DNA from: Verrucomicrobia bacterium 12-59-8
GTDB lineage: Bacteria; Verrucomicrobiota; Verrucomicrobiae; Verrucomicrobiales; Verrucomicrobiaceae
NCBI GenBank assembly: GCA_002279765.1
Contig: NCCR01000151.1
Span: forward strand, 1-9,835
Direction of reading: 5' to 3'
Length of the DNA: 9,835 nucleotides
The position numbers were made by a program, and so were the translations under genes. Shown one piece after another: positions 1-6,089 of the stretch (position 1 is its first letter; every line of letters starts with the position of its first letter). Under the pieces are notes generated by a model. The model was not told where the DNA came from, searched no databases, and saw only the letters and a list, made by a program, of their open reading frames with translations.

Positions 1-2120
1 CCCTCCGGGCAGCCCGCAGCGGTCCATCCGAGCTGCGCTCCGGTTACAAGACACTTTCGCCCGAGCTGCGCCAGCTCTTGGTGGGCGAGAACGAGCGAAA
101 GTCGATACTTGCGTGCGCCGGAGAGAATTTCGGCCATCGACGGGGTGATAAAGTTTTGAAATTCATCGACATACAGCGTGAACAGCCTCCGCTGGCTTTC
201 CGGCATGCGCTGGCGTGCCATTGCCGCCTGCTGAATCTTGGACACGAGCAGGGAACCGAGCAGATAGCTGTTCTCAGCGCCCATCATGCCCTGGGGCAGT
301 TTGGCGAGGAGGATCTTGCCGGAGTCCATGATTGCCTGGATGTCCAGCTTGGCGTTTCGCTGGGTCACCATGTAGCGGATGGGCTTCGGCGAGAGAAAGG
401 TCTGCAAGCGAGTGAGAACCGGGCCTATCGACTTGCTGCCCCCGAGCTGCGGAAAGCCCTTCTTCCAGTAGTAAACGACATCTGCATCGGCCACGCTCTC
501 AAGCATTTTGGCCCGGTAGTCCGGCTCCAGCAGGAACCGCTGCACGTCCGCCAAGGTTCCGCCCTCAGGGCGTTCCAGGAAGGCCAGGATCGCATTTCTA
601 AGCACCACAGTCATTTGATCTCCCCAGCTCGTCGAGAGGCGCTGGAACACGCTTACGAGATCGGAAGCCAATAGCGTCTTTTCGTAATCTGATCGAGCAG
701 CCAGGATGTTGAATCCGACGCTGAACTCCTCGTCTCCAGCGTCAATTAAAACCACATCATCAAGGCGATTGTCCGGCACCAGTGCGAGCAAACGGTCGAT
801 AAGATCTCCGTGGGGATCGAGCAGGGCGAATCCTTGTCCGCCTTCCATGTCCTGGCGAATGAGGTTCATCAAGAAAGTGGTCTTTCCCGTGCCAGTGCCA
901 CCAATCACATGCAGATGACGAACTCGTTGCTCGGCGGTGAGAAAAACGTCGCTCCGCTGGCCTGCATGCTCATTCCAGCCGAGCAGCAGTCCACTACAGG
1001 CGGTGCCAGTGAAGCCTCGTGTTAGACCCGAATCTTGTCGGAGCTTCTTTGAAACAACGCTGTCATCCGGGAGCTTGATCAGTGATAGCAGCTCATCCTG
1101 AGACAAAAGCATTCCCCAGCGATGGGACTGCCGGTTAAGGATGTCGTCCTCTTGTGCCTCGGGCGGATAGTCATCCAATGCTAAAGGAACAAGATGGTTG
1201 CCGCCTGGACGGGCGACGCTATTGAGCGCTACCGTCATCGAGGCGAGTAGTGCCCAAGCTCGTGGTGCTTCTTCCGCACACGTCACCAGTCGAACGACCA
1301 CCGCATACAAAGGACTGCGGGCTTTGATCGCCGCTTCACGCGCGAGATCAGGCCGATTCTTGAACATGGGACTTCCATCGGGCTGGGTTGACACATCCAC
1401 CATGCCTTCGCCCCACGGCTCGGCCACGGGCTCAAAGATCACCTGAAACAGCCCCATCTCACCCGTCTCCAAGGCAGATAGTGCAGAGATCAATCCTGGG
1501 AGCAGCTCCGCCTTCCCGGTTTCCAGCGGCAGAAGAAAATCACGTCCGAGGCCGATCTCGGCGGCGGCATATTTCCGCCCCGTTCTTTCCCATGCTTGTA
1601 AAAGCTGGCCGTCCTCGAGCCGCGCACTAAAACCTGGGAAATGCGTTTCCGCGTAGGTTTTGATCTGCGTAGCATCTTGGGAACTGCAGGCCCACTGGAT
1701 GCCGATCTCCTGATGGTTTGCCAGAATTTCAAAGGACAGCGGCTCCTGGCATGTTCGGCACATGCGCAAAAACGATTCCATCTGCTCACGTCGATAACGT
1801 GGCGATTTAGGAAAGGTGAGCACGATCTCGCGACAGGAATCGCGGTTCCAGCCAATCACTTCTTTTTCGGCGTCCGTGTCCTCTGGTTCATTTGGGACAT
1901 CAGGCTGGGCATTCAGCCATCGTCCTGTTTTCTTCAAAAGCCGTTCCGCCAAAGATGGCTTTCGGGCGTCATCCGCATTGCCACCAGCACTAATCTGATA
2001 GCCACGAAACCGCTGGAAGGGCGGCTCCAAGGCCACTGGCTCGGAATGTACAAACCAACCGCGCCCTCGCAGCTCCCACTGCAAATACTGCGCCGAGAGC
2101 TGTTCGTGCGGCGTCATCAT
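1..2120 (-). CDS. VirD4/TraD-like conjugative DNA-transfer ATPase with large N-terminal domain (3' end missing)
   Basis: Member of the VirD4/TraG/TraD and DUF87 class of hexameric DNA-pumping ATPases that deliver DNA to a secretion channel. About 706 residues are visible, and the frame is open to the window edge. Residues 1-390 form a domain I cannot assign. The motor follows: Walker A GGTGTGKT at 407-414 (K413), a DPHGD motif at 435-439 and Walker B YVDEFQNF around D652-E653, then SGARKYRLSLVLAHQELAQL. These motifs align with the ATPase at 8147-9430, so the two are paralogues. The start at 2120 makes an ATGA overlap with the stop of the upstream membrane-protein gene, implying coupled translation; a second in-frame ATG follows directly. 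After K689 (about position 54) the expected continuation, as seen in the other copy (LSPTVREAVFGNVGT), is absent in all three minus-strand frames. The gene therefore looks interrupted or rearranged at the left edge. The ATPase class is secure; the partner channel is unknown. Confidence 0.88.
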   Translation of the reverse strand, partial: MMTPHEQLSAQYLQWELRGRGWFVHSEPVALEPPFQRFRGYQISAGGNADDARKPSLAERLLKKTGRWLNAQPDVPNEPEDTDAEKEVIGWNRDSCREIVLTFPKSPRYRREQMESFLRMCRTCQEPLSFEILANHQEIGIQWACSSQDATQIKTYAETHFPGFSARLEDGQLLQAWERTGRKYAAAEIGLGRDFLLPLETGKAELLPGLISALSALETGEMGLFQVIFEPVAEPWGEGMVDVSTQPDGSPMFKNRPDLAREAAIKARSPLYAVVVRLVTCAEEAPRAWALLASMTVALNSVARPGGNHLVPLALDDYPPEAQEDDILNRQSHRWGMLLSQDELLSLIKLPDDSVVSKKLRQDSGLTRGFTGTACSGLLLGWNEHAGQRSDVFLTAEQRVRHLHVIGGTGTGKTTFLMNLIRQDMEGGQGFALLDPHGDLIDRLLALVPDNRLDDVVLIDAGDEEFSVGFNILAARSDYEKTLLASDLVSVFQRLSTSWGDQMTVVLRNAILAFLERPEGGTLADVQRFLLEPDYRAKMLESVADADVVYYWKKGFPQLGGSKSIGPVLTRLQTFLSPKPIRYMVTQRNAKLDIQAIMDSGKILLAKLPQGMMGAENSYLLGSLLVSKIQQAAMARQRMPESQRRLFTLYVDEFQNFITPSMAEILSGARKYRLSLVLAHQELAQLGRKCLVTGAQLGWTAAGCPE
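28..71. repeat. 11-bp direct repeat flanking the point where ATPase homology ends
   Basis: CCGAGCTGCGC occurs at 28-38 and again at 61-71. The second copy encodes the conserved ELAQL segment of the ATPase. The first lies in the GC-rich, palindrome-rich stretch (1-53) that no longer resembles the protein family. This could be a trace of an insertion or duplication, or simple coincidence in GC-rich DNA. Confidence 0.3.
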
Positions 2121-2824
2121 GCACTAGTTCGTGTGGGCACCTGCACCAGTCTTGCAAGGAGAGGATGCATGTCAGGCCGTCCCTCGATGAACTCGACCTT
2201 CTCGATTCCTTCCGATACCGTGACCTCCTTGATCTTCGCCTGGATGATCCGCTCGATCATTTCCACATACATGAAGCGGGTGTCCTGACGAAAAAATGTC
2301 TCTTTGCGAAACAACGCCTCATAAACACGGCCAAAGACTGGCACCGTCAAAAGCCATGCATCAAAGTCCTCAAAGCCGAGGGTGAGCGTGTTGCGTAGCA
2401 GCAACACAAATCCGAGCGCAGTCATCCCGATAATGACGCCTCCCCAGAGTGCCCCAAAAAGTGCAACGTATCCCCCAGTCAGCACTGCTGTTAAGGCAAG
2501 AACGATCAAAAACTGCCAGAAAGGGAAGGGGGCTGGAATTTCGCAGAATCGGTAAGAGAAGAACCACGAGGTTCCAAACGGGGCGGAGCAGAGATCAAAT
2601 GTCAGCCGTTCTTTTCTCATCCGCAGGTAGTCACGTCGAGAGGATAGCAGGCCGCCTTCTTTATAATCGAGCCGCACCAAATCCAGCCCCGGAACCTGGC
2701 GGGTTTGTAACTCGTCCTCGATGCTCTTATAAAATGCATCGGTCGAAGTTTGAAATCCGTCAATCAGGGCATACGTTGGAGGTCTGATCTCTTCCGGTTT
2801 GCGCTTTTTCCAGAGGCCAAACAT
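2117..2824 (-). CDS. Hypothetical two-pass membrane protein upstream of the VirD4-like ATPase
   Basis: A 235-residue protein of no family I can name. Residues 1-100 are charged and presumably cytoplasmic. Two adjacent hydrophobic segments at about 102-122 and 125-145 form a membrane hairpin. A cytoplasmic C-terminal part of about 90 residues follows (FEDFDAWLL, then a charged stretch rich in E, K and I). The stop overlaps the start of the VirD4-like ATPase by four bases (ATGA), and the XRE regulator ends 24 bases upstream, so the three genes form one operon. The position suggests a membrane anchor or adaptor for the ATPase, whose own sequence shows no clear N-terminal membrane span. That role is inference. 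No good Shine-Dalgarno motif precedes the ATG. Confidence 0.8.
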   Translation of the reverse strand: MFGLWKKRKPEEIRPPTYALIDGFQTSTDAFYKSIEDELQTRQVPGLDLVRLDYKEGGLLSSRRDYLRMRKERLTFDLCSAPFGTSWFFSYRFCEIPAPFPFWQFLIVLALTAVLTGGYVALFGALWGGVIIGMTALGFVLLLRNTLTLGFEDFDAWLLTVPVFGRVYEALFRKETFFRQDTRFMYVEMIERIIQAKIKEVTVSEGIEKVEFIEGRPDMHPLLARLVQVPTRTSA

Positions 2825-2848
2825 AATGATTTAGGAGGGGTGACAGGT

Positions 2849-3100
2849 TCACTTGGCGTTCTTGAATTTCTTCATGAGTTCGAGCGTTTCCTCGGCAGGA
2901 TCAGCTCCCAGCGCTTCAAATACATCAAAAATCTCAATAATGTCCACTCTTCGTTCGCCCAGTTCGATTCGCGCCACCATCCCGTGCTCACGCCCGAGAG
3001 CCTCGGCAAAATTTCGTTGAGTCATGCCAGCCTTCTCCCTTAGCGAGCGTATGTGCTCGCAGAAGATTTTGGAGCGCTTGCCGTGCAGTGGCTTGTTCAT
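2849..3100 (-). CDS. XRE-family helix-turn-helix transcriptional regulator
   Basis: An 83-residue single-domain DNA-binding protein. Residues 17-62 fit the Cro/C1-type helix-turn-helix: IRSLREKAGMTQRNFAEALG contains helices 1-2, GREHGMVARIELGERR the recognition helix and turn. The C-terminal segment (VDIIEIFDVFEALGADPAEE) resembles small XRE controllers. It is the first gene of an operon with the membrane protein and the VirD4-like ATPase. The ATG at 3100 is directly preceded by one arm of a perfect 12-bp inverted repeat, so it probably represses its own operon and perhaps the divergent plus-strand gene at 3181. No Shine-Dalgarno motif lies within normal distance, and a TGG-CAAAAT extended -10-like box ends six bases before the ATG, compatible with a near-leaderless message. 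Confidence 0.9.
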   Translation of the reverse strand: MNKPLHGKRSKIFCEHIRSLREKAGMTQRNFAEALGREHGMVARIELGERRVDIIEIFDVFEALGADPAEETLELMKKFKNAK

Positions 3101-3144
3101 GCTCTCATTTTGCCAGCAAAACCGCTTGCCTCCAAAATGAGAGC
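3101..3144. promoter_or_regulatory. 12-bp perfect inverted repeat, likely operator of the XRE regulator
   Basis: GCTCTCATTTTG at 3101-3112 and its exact reverse complement CAAAATGAGAGC at 3133-3144 are separated by 20 bases. The left arm abuts the regulator's start codon (3098-3100). The right arm lies in the spacer of the putative promoter for the plus-strand gene at 3181. Arm centres are 32 bp apart, about three helical turns, so two dimers or a tetramer could bind the same face. Its position next to a helix-turn-helix gene makes an operator the best reading. An RNA hairpin in the regulator's message is the alternative. Confidence 0.7.
3107..3131 (-). promoter_or_regulatory. Candidate promoter of the XRE-membrane protein-ATPase operon
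   Basis: On the minus strand TTGGAG (3126-3131), a 17-base spacer ending in TGG, and CAAAAT (3107-3112) give a -35 of three matches and an extended -10 of four. The -10 ends six bases before the ATG, so transcription would start at or within a base or two of the start codon. Both boxes border or overlap the inverted-repeat arms, as expected for an autorepressed promoter. The match is weak; an alternative -10 (TAGAAT) lies at 3150-3155 on the same strand. Confidence 0.35.
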
Positions 3145-3153
3145 AGCTATTCT
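3126..3153 (+). promoter_or_regulatory. Candidate promoter for the plus-strand gene at 3181
   Basis: TTGCCT (3126-3131) and TATTCT (3148-3153) are spaced 16 bases and point to the ATG at 3181, 27 bases downstream. The right arm of the 12-bp inverted repeat (3133-3144) fills the spacer, so the XRE regulator could occlude this promoter as well. Confidence 0.35.
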
Positions 3154-3180
3154 AGGACAAGAAACCAGCCCCTAAACGCC

Positions 3181-3426
3181 ATGAACTTCCTCCGCAGAAT
3201 CGGCCCTGATCCTCATGCCAACGGCCAGCAGACACCCGCGCTGGAAAATTGCCCTGATATTTGGGAGCTGGAGGATGGCGATTTTGCCATCATCGGCATC
3301 GACATGACCGATGCGGCCAAGCCGCTCCTGCCTGCCACCGCCGGGTGCGGCCCTGACGAACGCATCGTCCGTGTGCCTCGTCGCATCCTCGTGGATGCCA
3401 AGGCCGACATCCCCGCACGGGTCTGA
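3181..3426 (+). CDS. Small conserved hypothetical protein (81 residues)
   Basis: The protein begins MNFLRRIGPDPHANG and continues through CPDIWELEDGDFAIIG to CGPDERIVRVPRRILVDAKADIP. I recognise this pattern from small uncharacterised proteins, particularly common in actinobacterial genomes, but know of no assigned function. It has no signal peptide or membrane segment. Two cysteines (C24 and C56) sit in the two best-conserved blocks. I chose the ATG at 3181, not an earlier in-frame ATG at 3088, because family members start at this point and the upstream stretch overlaps the operator. It is the first of two plus-strand genes placed between the divergent modules, and its promoter may be shared territory with the XRE operator. 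Confidence 0.75.
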   Translation: MNFLRRIGPDPHANGQQTPALENCPDIWELEDGDFAIIGIDMTDAAKPLLPATAGCGPDERIVRVPRRILVDAKADIPARV

Positions 3427-3440
3427 CGCTACTGGCGTCA
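3424..3440. repeat. Short hairpin at the end of the 81-residue gene
   Basis: TGACGC (3424-3429) and GCGTCA (3435-3440) form a 6-bp stem with a five-base loop. The left arm contains the stop codon of the gene at 3181. No U-tract follows, so a terminator is doubtful. Confidence 0.35.
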
Positions 3441-3453
3441 ACCATCCCCGGTG

Positions 3454-3462
3454 TGATAGAAT
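3454..3462 (+). promoter_or_regulatory. Extended -10 promoter immediately before the gene at 3472
   Basis: TGA-TAGAAT at 3454-3462 fits TGn plus a five-of-six -10 hexamer. The ATG at 3472 is only nine bases downstream of the hexamer, so the transcript would have a leader of about two or three bases. No Shine-Dalgarno motif precedes the gene, which fits leaderless translation. No convincing -35 is visible. Confidence 0.45.
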
Positions 3463-3471
3463 GGGCGCATC

Positions 3472-3924
3472 ATGCCCAGCCTGTTTTCATGGATCGGCAG
3501 TCATGTCTTCGATCTGATCTCTGCGGCTGGTATCATCGCCGGTCTGGCTTTTACCACGGCCAGCTTCCGAGAGGACACACGTTCTCGCCGGTTATCGAAT
3601 TTGGTGCGTCTTACCGAACAACACCGAGACATCTGGGAAGAGAGTCAGAACAATCCCAAACTGGCCCGCATTCGCGACCCTCACGCCGATCTTTACACCA
3701 AGCCAGTCACACAGGAGGAAACTCAATTCGTCATGCTCCTCATGTTTCATCTGCACTGCTGGTATCGGGCCATTCAGGAGGGGGAGGTGAGCGTCCTCGA
3801 AGGACTGGAGCTGGACATCCAGAACTTCTTCCAGCGTCCGATTCCAAGACATGTCTGGATTGAGCGAAGAGCTTTCTTCGACTCTGACTTCCGCCACTTC
3901 ATTGATGGTGTGTTAAAGAAGTAG
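3472..3924 (+). CDS. Membrane-anchored hypothetical protein (150 residues)
   Basis: A single hydrophobic segment at about residues 12-31 (FDLISAAGIIAGLAFTTASF) is followed by a basic stretch (RSRR) and a mainly helical cytoplasmic-looking domain with EQHRDIWEESQNNPKLARI and FHLHCWYRAIQEG. The layout is faintly like the DUF6082-type proteins of actinomycetes (N-terminal anchor, then a helical domain with a conserved tryptophan-rich middle). I cannot establish homology, so the function is unknown. It appears to have its own extended -10 promoter and to be terminated by the strong hairpin at 3949-3976. It may be a cargo gene of the element, together with the 81-residue gene upstream. Confidence 0.72.
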   Translation: MPSLFSWIGSHVFDLISAAGIIAGLAFTTASFREDTRSRRLSNLVRLTEQHRDIWEESQNNPKLARIRDPHADLYTKPVTQEETQFVMLLMFHLHCWYRAIQEGEVSVLEGLELDIQNFFQRPIPRHVWIERRAFFDSDFRHFIDGVLKK

Positions 3925-3948
3925 CAGACAAAGCGACCACAAAGAAAA

Positions 3949-3976
3949 CCCCGATCAGACTGAACTCTGATCGGGG
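3949..3976. terminator. Bidirectional Rho-independent terminator
   Basis: CCCCGATCAGA (3949-3959) pairs perfectly with TCTGATCGGGG (3966-3976) around a six-base loop. Read on the minus strand the stem is followed by TTTTCTTT. Read on the plus strand it is followed by a weaker CTGTTTAT tract. It lies between the convergent ends of the gene at 3472-3924 and the RadC-like gene at 3997-4509, so it probably serves both. Confidence 0.88.
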
Positions 3977-3996
3977 CTGTTTATCTTCGTGGGGTT

Positions 3997-4509
3997 TCAG
4001 ATCATGCCATTTTCCTTGAACGAAAAGCGGCGTTGGTGGCCCACGATGATGTGGTCACATAGTTCGATGCGGAGAAGCTGCCCGGCTTCGCGGACGCGCT
4101 TTGTGAAGGCGCGGTCAGCCTCGCTGGGGTTGGAATCTCCGCTGGGCTGGTTGTGCATGATCACGATGGCATAGGCTGCGGCCATGATCGCCACGCGAAA
4201 GACTTCGCGTGGATGCGCCATGGCTTCATTCAGCGAACCCACGGACACCAAGTAGTGTCCTTTGATTCGCAGCCGTGTGTTGAGCACGAGAACCGCGACA
4301 CATTCCACATCGGCATTGAATCCTGCCGTGGTGGCGATGTGCTGGTGCCAGTATTCCACGGCCTTGGCCGGGCCATCCATCGTCATCAGGGATTCCGGGG
4401 AGGGACACTCCCGCAGGCTGATGACCTTCCACTCCCGTGGCTCTGGCTTTCGCCGTCGCTGCATGGATGGTTTCCACAGATTAGGCTTGAACAATTCGAG
4501 TTGATCCAC
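3997..4509 (-). CDS. RadC-like JAB/MPN-domain protein with a substituted metal ligand
   Basis: A 170-residue protein of the RadC/JAB family often carried by plasmids and integrative elements; its molecular role is unsettled. The fold signature is clear: ECVAVLVLNTRLRIKG, SLNEAMAHPREVFR, then MHNQPSGDSNPSEAD and LLRIELCDHIIVG. The JAMM centre needs E, HxH and D. Here E69, H119 and D132 are present, but the second histidine is glutamine (HNQ, Q121), so zinc binding is probably weakened or lost. I prefer the GTG at 4509 because AAGGAG (4516-4521) stands six bases upstream. A second GTG at 4563 would add 18 residues but lacks a well-placed Shine-Dalgarno. It is the last gene of the right-hand minus-strand module and ends at the bidirectional terminator. 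Confidence 0.87.
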   Translation of the reverse strand: MDQLELFKPNLWKPSMQRRRKPEPREWKVISLRECPSPESLMTMDGPAKAVEYWHQHIATTAGFNADVECVAVLVLNTRLRIKGHYLVSVGSLNEAMAHPREVFRVAIMAAAYAIVIMHNQPSGDSNPSEADRAFTKRVREAGQLLRIELCDHIIVGHQRRFSFKENGMI

Positions 4510-4515
4510 TTCACT

Positions 4516-4521
4516 CTCCTT
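4516..4521 (-). promoter_or_regulatory. Ribosome binding site deciding the RadC-like start
   Basis: AAGGAG on the minus strand, six bases before the GTG at 4509. It is the reason for rejecting the longer reading that starts at 4563. Confidence 0.6.
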
Positions 4522-4562
4522 TGCCGTCCGCCTGTTCGTAGCAGGTTGCTTCGGGTGTGACA

Positions 4563-4614
4563 CTCTCGCGCTCGAAGCGGGACGGCGCTTTTGCGTTGAA
4601 GCGCGTCGCGAGAG
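4563..4614. repeat. Long-loop inverted repeat upstream of the RadC-like gene
   Basis: CTCTCGCG (4563-4570) and CGCGAGAG (4607-4614) are perfect 8-bp arms around a 36-base GC-rich interior. A further GGCC-tgtt-GGCC palindrome lies at 4618-4629. The repeat fills the gap between the 94-residue gene and the RadC-like gene. No U-tract follows, so it may be an RNA-processing or stability element; function unknown. Confidence 0.4.
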
Positions 4615-4632
4615 GCTGGCCTGTTGGCCGGT

Positions 4633-4917
4633 TCAGTATTCAGAAGGAAGCAGCACCGTGGTAGCGGAGCGATCCGCTTCGGTGATGATCCAGAACTTCT
4701 CGCCGCCAGCCAAACGGTAGGCGGAGAGAAGACGGAAGCCTTCTCGAAGAGACAGCTCGTTCTCCTCGATGTCCTCTTTGGAGAGATCCCCCCAGTCGCC
4801 GCGCTGATGACGCAGCAGACCAGTGGTGATCTCCAGTGTGGCGAGCGTGGTCAGCGCTCCCGGTGTGGCACAGACCAGACCCAAGGTGAACTTGGGCTTC
4901 GCAGGAGCTCGTTCCAT
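4633..4917 (-). CDS. Conserved hypothetical protein of mobile elements (94 residues)
   Basis: The product starts MERAPAKPKFTLGLVCATPGAL and contains the distinctive blocks RHQRGDWGDLSKED, ENELSLREGFRLLSAYRL and FWIITEADRSATTVLLPSEY. I recognise this as a small, widely distributed uncharacterised family typically found on plasmids and integrative elements near RadC-like genes, as here. It has no membrane segment. The ATG at 4917 gives the family-like N-terminus; the frame stays open to 5082, but that extension lies inside the primase gene and is rich in C, W and H. The gene begins 19 bases after the primase stop, so it is probably co-transcribed with it. Confidence 0.82.
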   Translation of the reverse strand: MERAPAKPKFTLGLVCATPGALTTLATLEITTGLLRHQRGDWGDLSKEDIEENELSLREGFRLLSAYRLAGGEKFWIITEADRSATTVLLPSEY

Positions 4918-4936
4918 GATCCGATGGTGGGTTAAT

Positions 4937-6007
4937 TCAATCCAGCAGAGCATGAAGCTCATTCTCCGTGAGATGATCGGGTTGTGCGCCTTCCTGGGGA
5001 AGTGGCACCACACGCACGAACATTCGCCGCGCCAGACGCACGAGAGCCTTTTCACGGCCCGCACGCCCGGCCTCATCTTCATCGAACATCAACAGGATGC
5101 CTGACCGTTCCCTCGATGCCTCCGCCAGCAGTTCTTCTTGTCTGGGTGACAGGGAACTGCCCATGATCGACACCACACGATGAAAGCCCTGCTGCCAGAG
5201 CTTGATCACGTCGAAGAATCCTTCGACGACGATCAACGGCAAACCTTTCTCCTCCATCTGAGAACGGTCGAGGTTGAACACCTCCGCGCTCTTCTTGAAG
5301 CCCATCGGCAGCTTGTATTTTGGACGCTCTTCAGGCGGTTGGCCCGGCCAGCGTCCGCCATAGCCGACGAGTTCGCCAGCCTTGTTGTGAATCGGGATGA
5401 CGATGCGCCCGGACATGGTGCCCTTGGCGCAAAAACCGAGACCAAACTCCGCCACCGTCTCCGGTGTCAGTCCGCGTTCGGTGAAGTAGGTGTGATCCGT
5501 CTTCAGATTCTCCAATTTGAAGGACAGTGGGACGTTCTCACCCGGTTCCTCCTGTGGCTCCTCAGCCACTTTCGATTCGGCAGCCGGTGAGGACGTGCCA
5601 TTGAATCGTTGTCGTGGCATGGGTTGCTGTTGCGCTGATGGAGCCGAGGATTTCGGCGCACCATCGCGACGCTGCGGAGATGAGTCCGCTTTGCCAGCAA
5701 GGCCAAGGTTGAACCACTCGTCGATCTTGAGCGCTGCTTCGTGGGCATTGCAATTCTCCATCTTCGCAACGAAGTCGAGGTGATTGCCACCGCACTTGCA
5801 CGAGCTGTTGTGACAGAACCAGCAGTTCTTCGACAAGGTCACTTTGAAGGTGTCCTGGCTGGTGCCTTCGTGAATAGGGCAGGGGCCTTCGAGGCCATCG
5901 CCGTTGCGAGTGCCGCGCATCTGGGCCGTGAAGCCGTAATGGTCGAGCACCTGCTGAAAAGAAACGGCCGCTTTGACCGCTCCAAAATCAATGAATTGTT
6001 TGGGCAT
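4937..6007 (-). CDS. Compact CHC2 zinc-finger/Toprim DNA primase
   Basis: A 356-residue DnaG-type primase, predicted to make RNA primers on single-stranded DNA for element replication or for converting transferred strands. Domain order: an N-terminal zinc finger (CPIH at 43-46 and CWFC at 62-65, with extra C70 and C72); a low-complexity linker of about 55 residues (106-160) rich in S, P, A, Q and E; a DnaG-core-like segment (GRIVIPIHNKAGELVGYGGRW, about 200-220); then Toprim with LIVVEGFFDV (E262) and LMFDEDEAGR (D309, D311). It stops soon after Toprim and lacks the C-terminal helicase-interaction domain of chromosomal DnaG. I chose the ATG at 6007 because MPKQFIDFGAVKAAVSFQQVL is the natural family N-terminus. 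An upstream in-frame GTG at 6058 would add 17 residues but has no properly spaced ribosome site. Confidence 0.9.
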   Translation of the reverse strand: MPKQFIDFGAVKAAVSFQQVLDHYGFTAQMRGTRNGDGLEGPCPIHEGTSQDTFKVTLSKNCWFCHNSSCKCGGNHLDFVAKMENCNAHEAALKIDEWFNLGLAGKADSSPQRRDGAPKSSAPSAQQQPMPRQRFNGTSSPAAESKVAEEPQEEPGENVPLSFKLENLKTDHTYFTERGLTPETVAEFGLGFCAKGTMSGRIVIPIHNKAGELVGYGGRWPGQPPEERPKYKLPMGFKKSAEVFNLDRSQMEEKGLPLIVVEGFFDVIKLWQQGFHRVVSIMGSSLSPRQEELLAEASRERSGILLMFDEDEAGRAGREKALVRLARRMFVRVVPLPQEGAQPDHLTENELHALLD

Positions 6008-6025
6008 GATAATGAACTTTGCGTT

Positions 6026-6062
6026 GGTGTTTGTGGGACGTTTGCAGGATGCAAACACCTCC
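6026..6062 (-). promoter_or_regulatory. Leader with alternative hairpins upstream of the primase gene
   Basis: CAAACACC (6052-6059) can pair with GGTGTTTG (6026-6033). TGCAAAC (6050-6056) can instead pair with GTTTGCA (6040-6046). The two stems share bases, so they are mutually exclusive. A GGAGG motif of the minus strand lies at 6058-6062, at the base of the larger stem. This could be a translational or attenuation control of the primase; no experiment supports it. Confidence 0.3.
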
Positions 6063-6089
6063 GCAGCTCATCGTATCAGGTGGTTCAGA

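Noticed and set aside
78..674. Plus-strand open frame of 198 codons
   Set aside because: Antisense to the motor domain of the left VirD4-like ATPase, whose Walker B motif lies within it.
4563..4614. Rho-independent terminator before the RadC-like gene
   Set aside because: The loop is 36 bases and no U-tract follows on either strand.
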